Source: Burkholderiales bacterium (GTDB lineage Bacteria > Pseudomonadota > Gammaproteobacteria > Burkholderiales > Burkholderiaceae_F). From it: a stretch of 34,427 nt of DNA. How positions within the stretch are numbered: position 1 is the stretch's first letter; every line of letters begins with the position of its first letter. Location of the stretch: NCBI GenBank assembly GCA_020248785.1, contig JADCGX010000111.1, forward strand, positions 1 through 34,427, written 5' to 3'. The position numbers were made by a program, and so were the translations under genes. Under the pieces are notes generated by a model. It saw only the letters and a list, made by a program, of their open reading frames with translations. It was not told the origin of the DNA and made no database searches. Positions 30,835 to 34,427 of this stretch are shown here, in pieces.

Positions 30835-31643
30835 GTCGCCCGCAGCGCATTGCCACGCTGCGCTTGCAACTGTCTGCGCGCGCCAGCGTGGCGCCACCCG
30901 GGGACTGGCTGCCGGTGCTACTGGCAGGTGCGCGGATCGGCACGACGAGTCCGGACGTCGCGAGTTTTCTCGCCACCGAGGACCCGCGCTGCGCCTTGCT
31001 CGACTACAGCCTTGTGTTCGACGACGAGTCCTTCGACGCAGCTGCCCGCACGGCGCTGCTGAACGAGCTCGCCCACCGCTTGCGCGATGCAGGGCTGCTG
31101 CGAGGCTGGCGTAACGAGCAACTGGACGTGCAGCCGCTCGACGGTGGGCCAGCGCTCGCCACCATCGAGCGCAGCGCATGCCGAGCGCTGGGCATCGCCA
31201 CGCATGCCGTGCACCTGAACGGCTTCACCGCGGATGGTCGCTTGTGGGTCGCGCAACGCGCCGCGCACAAGGGTGTCGATCCAAACATGTGGGACAACTT
31301 GGTGGGCGGCATGGTATCGGCCGGCGAGCACGAGCTGCTGGCACTCGAGCGCGAATCGTTCGAGGAGGCCGGATTTCGGTTGCAGGACCATGCTGTCGTG
31401 CGTGGTGGCCTGGTGCGCGAACAGCGCCCGATCCCGGAAGGACACATGGTCGAGACCGTTCAGGTGTTCGACTTGGTGCTGCCGCCGGGCTTCGCTCCTC
31501 GCAACGAGGATGGCGAGGTGCAGCGGTTTGAGTTGCGCACGGTCGACGCCGTGCTCGAGGCGATCGAGCGCGACGAGTTCACGGTCGAGGCGGCGCTGGT
31601 GACGCTGGATGGGCTGATGCGGCAGGAGATGGGCCATGAGTGA
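30831..31643 (+). CDS. NUDIX hydrolase with DUF4743-like N-terminal domain
   Basis: A 270-residue protein. Residues 1 to about 115 match the helper domain (DUF4743) found before NUDIX domains in relatives of fungal Tnr3 and plant NUDT20/24 proteins. The NUDIX box is complete: 'GGMVSAGEHELLALERESFE' followed by EAGF, near residues 161-184, with the metal-binding glutamates in RESFEE. Eukaryotic relatives act on oxidised thiamine diphosphate derivatives, a possible role here by family analogy. The 3' end overlaps the cupin gene by eight bases, starting a tightly packed run of five genes. Confidence 0.88.
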   Translation: MSRPQRIATLRLQLSARASVAPPGDWLPVLLAGARIGTTSPDVASFLATEDPRCALLDYSLVFDDESFDAAARTALLNELAHRLRDAGLLRGWRNEQLDVQPLDGGPALATIERSACRALGIATHAVHLNGFTADGRLWVAQRAAHKGVDPNMWDNLVGGMVSAGEHELLALERESFEEAGFRLQDHAVVRGGLVREQRPIPEGHMVETVQVFDLVLPPGFAPRNEDGEVQRFELRTVDAVLEAIERDEFTVEAALVTLDGLMRQEMGHE

Positions 31644-32154
31644 ACGACCGCCCTTCATCAAGCACTGGCGCGAGATCCAGGTGCCTGACGACAACCACTA
31701 TCGCGGGAGCCGCGAGTTGCTGTCGATCGACTCCAACTTCGGCAAAGCACTCGGCATGAAGCGCGTCGGCTTCAACCATGTGGTGCTGCCACCCGGGCGC
31801 CGCACCTCTTGGCCGCACTGCGAGAAGACCGAGGACGAGTTCGTCTTCGTGATCGAGGGCCGGCCGGATGCGTGGATCGACGGCGAACTCTATCGCCTCG
31901 AACCAGGCGACGCGGTCGGCTTTCCCAGCGGCACCGGGATAGCGCACACCTTCATCAACAATACGACCGAGACCGTGCGCCTGCTGGTCGGCGGCGAGCG
32001 CGATCGCGACGACAATCAGTGCCACTATCCGCTGCACCCGAAGCGCAACGCCGACATCGGCGACTTTCACTGGCACGATGCGCCTGCGCAATTGAAGGGC
32101 GACCATGACGGACTGCCCGACGCGCTGCGCGCGAACCCGGCAGATCCGGCCTGA
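31636..32154 (+). CDS. Cupin-domain protein
   Basis: A 172-residue protein with one cupin barrel. The first motif appears as 'PPGRRTSWPHCEKTEDEFVF' at about 52-71 and the second as 'LEPGDAVGFPSGTGIAHTFI' at about 89-108, with His, Glu and His as likely metal ligands. The C-terminal part 'HYPLHPKRNADIGDFHWHD' is His/Asp-rich. Function is open: cupins of this type include small-molecule isomerases, dioxygenases and binding proteins. GGAG lies before the ATG, which is inside the end of the NUDIX gene; the permease gene follows after two bases. Confidence 0.85.
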   Translation: MSERPPFIKHWREIQVPDDNHYRGSRELLSIDSNFGKALGMKRVGFNHVVLPPGRRTSWPHCEKTEDEFVFVIEGRPDAWIDGELYRLEPGDAVGFPSGTGIAHTFINNTTETVRLLVGGERDRDDNQCHYPLHPKRNADIGDFHWHDAPAQLKGDHDGLPDALRANPADPA

Positions 32155-32156
32155 CG

Positions 32157-33113
32157 ATGGATCCCGTCGTCCTGTTCTTCATCCTCGGTGTCATCGCCAA
32201 GCTCGCCAAGAGCGACCTGCGGCTGCCCGATGCGCTGTACGAAGCCTTGTCGATCTACCTGCTGCTCGCCATCGGCATCAAGGGTGGGGTTGAGCTGGCG
32301 CAGCAGCCGATCGGCACGGTGTTGCCGCAGGCACTGGCCGCCATGGCGCTGGGCGCGGCGATCCCGTTCATGCTCTATCCGGTTCTGCATCGGCTGGGCC
32401 GCCTTCCGGCTGCCGACAGCGCCTCGATCGCCGCCCACTACGGCTCGGTGTCGGTGGTGACCTTCGCCGTGGCTCTGTCGTACCTGATCAAGCAGGGGGT
32501 GCCGTCGGAGAGCTACGCGCCGCTGCTGGTGGCGGTCATGGAGGCGCCGGGGATCATTGCCGGCATCGTGCTGGCACGCCGCGCGCTGCGCACTGCCGAT
32601 GCGCCTTTGGCGGGCCGAAAGACACGCTGGGGCGAACTGGCGCACGAGGTGCTGTTCGGCAAGAGCGTGCTGCTGCTCCTCGGTGGCCTTGTCATCGGCA
32701 CCATCGCCGGGCCCCAAGGCATCAAGCCGATTGAACCCGTCTTCATGGGCATGTTCAAAGGCGTGCTGGCGCTGTTCTTGCTGGAAATGGGTCTGGTGGC
32801 AGGTGCACGCCTCGGTGACCTCAAGCGTGCTGGGATGTTCCTGGTTGTCTTTGGCGTCGCCGCGCCGATGGTGCTCGGCGTGTTCGGGGCGGTGGTCGGT
32901 CACCTGATCGGCCTGTCTCTTGGTGGCACGGCGATCTTCGCAACGCTGGCCGCGAGCGCTTCGTACATCGCCGCGCCGACGGCGATGCGGATCGCGGTTC
33001 CCGAAGCCAACCCGGCGCTGTCCATTGGCGTCGCGCTTGGCGTCACTTTTCCCTTCAACATCACGCTGGGCATTCCGCTGTACCTGCAGTACGCCCGCTG
33101 GATCACGACATGA
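32157..33113 (+). CDS. sbtA: Sodium-dependent bicarbonate transporter, SbtA family
   Basis: A 318-residue polytopic inner-membrane protein of the SbtA-type family (Pfam Sbt_1). Conserved stretches are 'YLLLAIGIKGGVELAQQP' near 39-56, 'IAAHYGSVSVVTFAVALSYL' near 91-110, 'VAVMEAPGIIAGIVLARR' and the C-terminal 'ASASYIAAPTAMRIAVPEAN' plus 'GVTFPFNITLGIPLYL'. Cyanobacterial SbtA takes up bicarbonate with sodium; outside cyanobacteria the substrate is usually inferred. The PII-like gene sits at its 3' end with an ATGA overlap, the same partner as in cyanobacteria, which strengthens the call. Confidence 0.9.
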   Translation: MDPVVLFFILGVIAKLAKSDLRLPDALYEALSIYLLLAIGIKGGVELAQQPIGTVLPQALAAMALGAAIPFMLYPVLHRLGRLPAADSASIAAHYGSVSVVTFAVALSYLIKQGVPSESYAPLLVAVMEAPGIIAGIVLARRALRTADAPLAGRKTRWGELAHEVLFGKSVLLLLGGLVIGTIAGPQGIKPIEPVFMGMFKGVLALFLLEMGLVAGARLGDLKRAGMFLVVFGVAAPMVLGVFGAVVGHLIGLSLGGTAIFATLAASASYIAAPTAMRIAVPEANPALSIGVALGVTFPFNITLGIPLYLQYARWITT

Positions 33114-33412
33114 ACGTCCATCCGAAAAAGCTGCTGGTCATCATCGTCGAGGCCGTGATCGAGAAATCGCTGATCCGCGATGCGCGGCAATTCGGTGCGC
33201 ATGGCTACACGATCAGCGAGGTGCGCGGCGGCGGCAGTAGCGGCGACCGCGAGGCTGCGTGGGAGGCCGACCGGTTGATCGAGATGAAGGTGATCTGCGA
33301 CGAGGCGGTCGCAGCGAAGCTGGCGCAACACGTGTTGGCGAGCTACGCGCCGCACTACGCCGTGACGATGTTCACGGCTGATGTCGGCGTGTTCCGGCCG
33401 CAGAAGTTCTGA
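33110..33412 (+). CDS. sbtB: PII-like signalling protein, SbtB type
   Basis: A 100-residue PII-fold protein. The first strand is 'KKLLVIIVEAVIEKSLIRDA', the T-loop region is short and Gly-rich in 'GYTISEVRGGGSSGDREAAW', and the last strands are 'EMKVICDEAVAAKLAQHVL' and 'YAVTMFTADVGVFRP'. The T-loop lacks the uridylylated Tyr context of GlnB, and the fold with 'GYT-xx-xVRGGG' is typical of SbtB. SbtB proteins bind adenine nucleotides and control the SbtA channel at the membrane. It overlaps sbtA by four bases and is followed two bases later by the lyase-like gene. Confidence 0.85.
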   Translation: MNVHPKKLLVIIVEAVIEKSLIRDARQFGAHGYTISEVRGGGSSGDREAAWEADRLIEMKVICDEAVAAKLAQHVLASYAPHYAVTMFTADVGVFRPQKF

Positions 33413-33414
33413 CC

Positions 33415-33972
33415 ATGCACGCCCAGTCGCTCAAGCGCACCATGGCGGTCGATCCTGCCAAGGTGGTGCGGCTGATGCTGGCCTTCTTCGGCGACAGCGA
33501 GGTGCCGCTGGCAGAGCCATTGGCCGCCGAGGACCTGCCGGAGCCTTACCAAAAGCTGCTCGCTCACAACGGCCACATGACCGAGGTGCTGAGCGCACAC
33601 CATGGCGCCGCACTCACCGTCCGGCCCTACCGGATCCATCACATTGGCGAGCTCTATGGCCGTCGTCTCGATCTGCTCGCTGGCGACGAACCGCGCCCCG
33701 TGATGACCGGCATCATGATCTTCAATCTCGCGCTGGTGGCCCCGCCGGTGCGGCAGGAAATCCTGCAGGCGCAGTCGCCCCTGGGCGAGATCCTGATCCG
33801 CCGCCGCATCTTGCGACGCGTGGTCGCCGACGCGTTTCTGCGCTTTGCCGCCGATGATCCACTGACCGCACGCTTCGCCAGCCCCGCGCCACGGCCGGCT
33901 TACGGGCGACTGGCGACGATCGACTGCGACGGGCGTTCGGCGGTCGATCTGCTGGAGATCGTGCGGCCTTGA
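33415..33972 (+). CDS. Chorismate-lyase-like (UbiC/DUF98-fold) protein, unknown substrate
   Basis: A 185-residue soluble protein. The order 'LAHNGHMTEVLSAHHG' at about 50-65, 'YGRRLDLLAGDEPRPVMTGI' at 80-99, and 'PLGEILIRRRILRRVVADAF' near 120-139 resembles the chorismate pyruvate-lyase fold, in particular a basic-plus-'PLGEIL' block near the active site. The similarity was judged by eye and is distant, so another ligand is possible. It ends the SbtA/SbtB operon, a neighbour that standard SbtAB systems do not have to my knowledge. Confidence 0.6.
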   Translation: MHAQSLKRTMAVDPAKVVRLMLAFFGDSEVPLAEPLAAEDLPEPYQKLLAHNGHMTEVLSAHHGAALTVRPYRIHHIGELYGRRLDLLAGDEPRPVMTGIMIFNLALVAPPVRQEILQAQSPLGEILIRRRILRRVVADAFLRFAADDPLTARFASPAPRPAYGRLATIDCDGRSAVDLLEIVRP

Positions 33973-33995
33973 AGGTGCGCGCAACGATGGAGCCG

Positions 33996-34190
33996 CTAGG
34001 CGGCCTCGTCGATCCACGCCATCTGGATCGCTTCGAGGATCTTCTCGTTCGAGCGGTTGGGATCGTCGTTGAAGCCGTCCAGTTCACGCACCCAGCGATG
34101 CAGGTCGGTGAAGCGGATCGTCTTGGGATCGACATCCTGGTGCCTCTCCGTCAGCGCAATGGCGATCTCGATCGTGTCGGTCCACTTCAT
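33996..34190 (-). CDS. iscX: Iron-sulfur cluster assembly accessory protein IscX
   Basis: A 64-residue acidic protein beginning 'MKWTDTIEIAIALTERHQDV' and continuing 'DPKTIRFTDLHRWVRELDGF' and 'NEKILEAIQMAWIDEA'. This matches the IscX (YfhJ) pattern across its whole length, including the 'DPKT(V/I)RFTD' and 'SNEKILEAI' blocks. IscX binds the desulfurase IscS and iron and tunes cluster assembly. It normally follows hscA and fdx; here the upstream neighbour is an IS5-family end only about 10-20 bases from the start, so the gene has lost its operon context in this direction. GAAAGG stands at ribosome-binding distance. Confidence 0.92.
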   Translation of the reverse strand: MKWTDTIEIAIALTERHQDVDPKTIRFTDLHRWVRELDGFNDDPNRSNEKILEAIQMAWIDEAA

Positions 34191-34202
34191 GGCCGCGCCT
34201 TT

Positions 34203-34427
34203 CTTAGAATCTATCCGTAAATTATATTGACAGTGATTTTGACCTTGCGGAAGGCAATGATGGCGGCCGCGAGGTGGTTGAGCGCAAGGAAGCTGCGTTC
34301 GAGCTTCTCGTGGCGCACGAGCAGCTTGCGGAAGCGGTTGAACCAGCCATGGCAGACCTCGACCACCCAGCGGCGGGCCTTCTTCTTCGGGTCGCGCCGC
34401 CTGATCTGGGCTTGCTTGCGCCGATCA
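34203..34427 (-). repeat. IS5-family 3' end, right copy of the direct repeat
   Basis: Partner of 20523-20747. The two copies agree from AGAATCTA onward and differ in roughly one base in ten, mostly at third codon positions, so they are related but not recent duplicates of each other. Since both are in the same orientation, recombination between them would delete the 13.7 kb that holds lolCD, recJ, prfB, lysS and the SbtAB genes. Confidence 0.8.
34211..34427 (-). CDS. IS5-family transposase, C-terminal part (runs off the right edge)
   Basis: The minus strand gives the last 71 full codons of an IS5-family DDE transposase: 'RRDPKKKARRWVVEVCHGWF', 'RKLLVRHEKLERSFLALNHL' and the end 'TVNIIYG', stop TAG at 34211. 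It is a sister of the remnant at 20531-21083, in the same orientation, and reads without interruption as far as the window goes. Whether it is complete cannot be seen. It lies immediately upstream of iscX and separates it from whatever is to the right. Confidence 0.85.
   Translation of the reverse strand, partial: DRRKQAQIRRRDPKKKARRWVVEVCHGWFNRFRKLLVRHEKLERSFLALNHLAAAIIAFRKVKITVNIIYG

Noticed and set aside
1..34427. CRISPR array, rRNA genes or riboswitch
   Set aside because: No regularly spaced repeats, no rRNA-like sequence and no recognisable riboswitch core were seen on either strand.

Overview
The window is high-GC and looks chromosomal, most likely from a betaproteobacterium of the Burkholderiales type. 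The main clues are a frameshifted prfB followed by an SDR gene and lysS, a COG4255-type gene beside recJ, a lolC-lolD pair, and the overall codon use. These assignments come from reading protein motifs by eye; no database was searched.

Layout. (a) 1-45: the first codons of an IS110-like transposase (minus strand, running off the left edge), then about 760 bp without a convincing gene but with two clean hairpins. (b) 807-2628: TRAP transporter permeases DctQ and DctM, without a visible DctP. (c) 2728-13878, minus strand: a seven-gene cluster of two circularly permuted ATP-grasp enzymes (one fused to an alpha-E domain), a stand-alone alpha-E protein, two transglutaminase-like proteins (one fused to the putative amidoligase domain DUF2126), an Anbu proteasome-like peptidase and a GNAT acetyltransferase. 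Upstream of it on the same strand are comEC and tatD (13941-17323). (d) 17539-18482: two small membrane proteins. (e) 18483-21447: a recombined island with an IS4-family transposase remnant, two AT-richer genes for exported proteins of unknown function, a decayed IS5-family transposase, an SDR gene cut off by that IS, and the 3' part of a CAU-anticodon tRNA next to lolD. (f) 21448-30758: housekeeping genes lolD, lolC, a COG4255-type gene, recJ, a rhomboid protease, prfB with its +1 frameshift, an SDR and lysS. (g) 30831-33972: a tight five-gene run of NUDIX, cupin, SbtA-like bicarbonate permease, SbtB-like PII protein and a chorismate-lyase-like protein. (h) 33996-34427: iscX, separated from any isc operon by a second IS5-family copy that runs off the right edge.

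The most interesting region is the ATP-grasp/alpha-E/transglutaminase/Anbu cluster. Its parts suggest that one set of enzymes makes amide or peptide bonds (ATP-grasp, DUF2126), while another processes or breaks them (transglutaminase-like cysteine peptidases, Anbu). Related gene sets have been noted by comparative genomics, but as far as I know the product or substrate is not established. Here the ATP-grasp/alpha-E pair occurs twice, once split and once fused, each beside a different transglutaminase-like protein. The second point of interest is the SbtA/SbtB bicarbonate module in what looks like a non-photosynthetic bacterium, with a lyase-like protein as its last gene.
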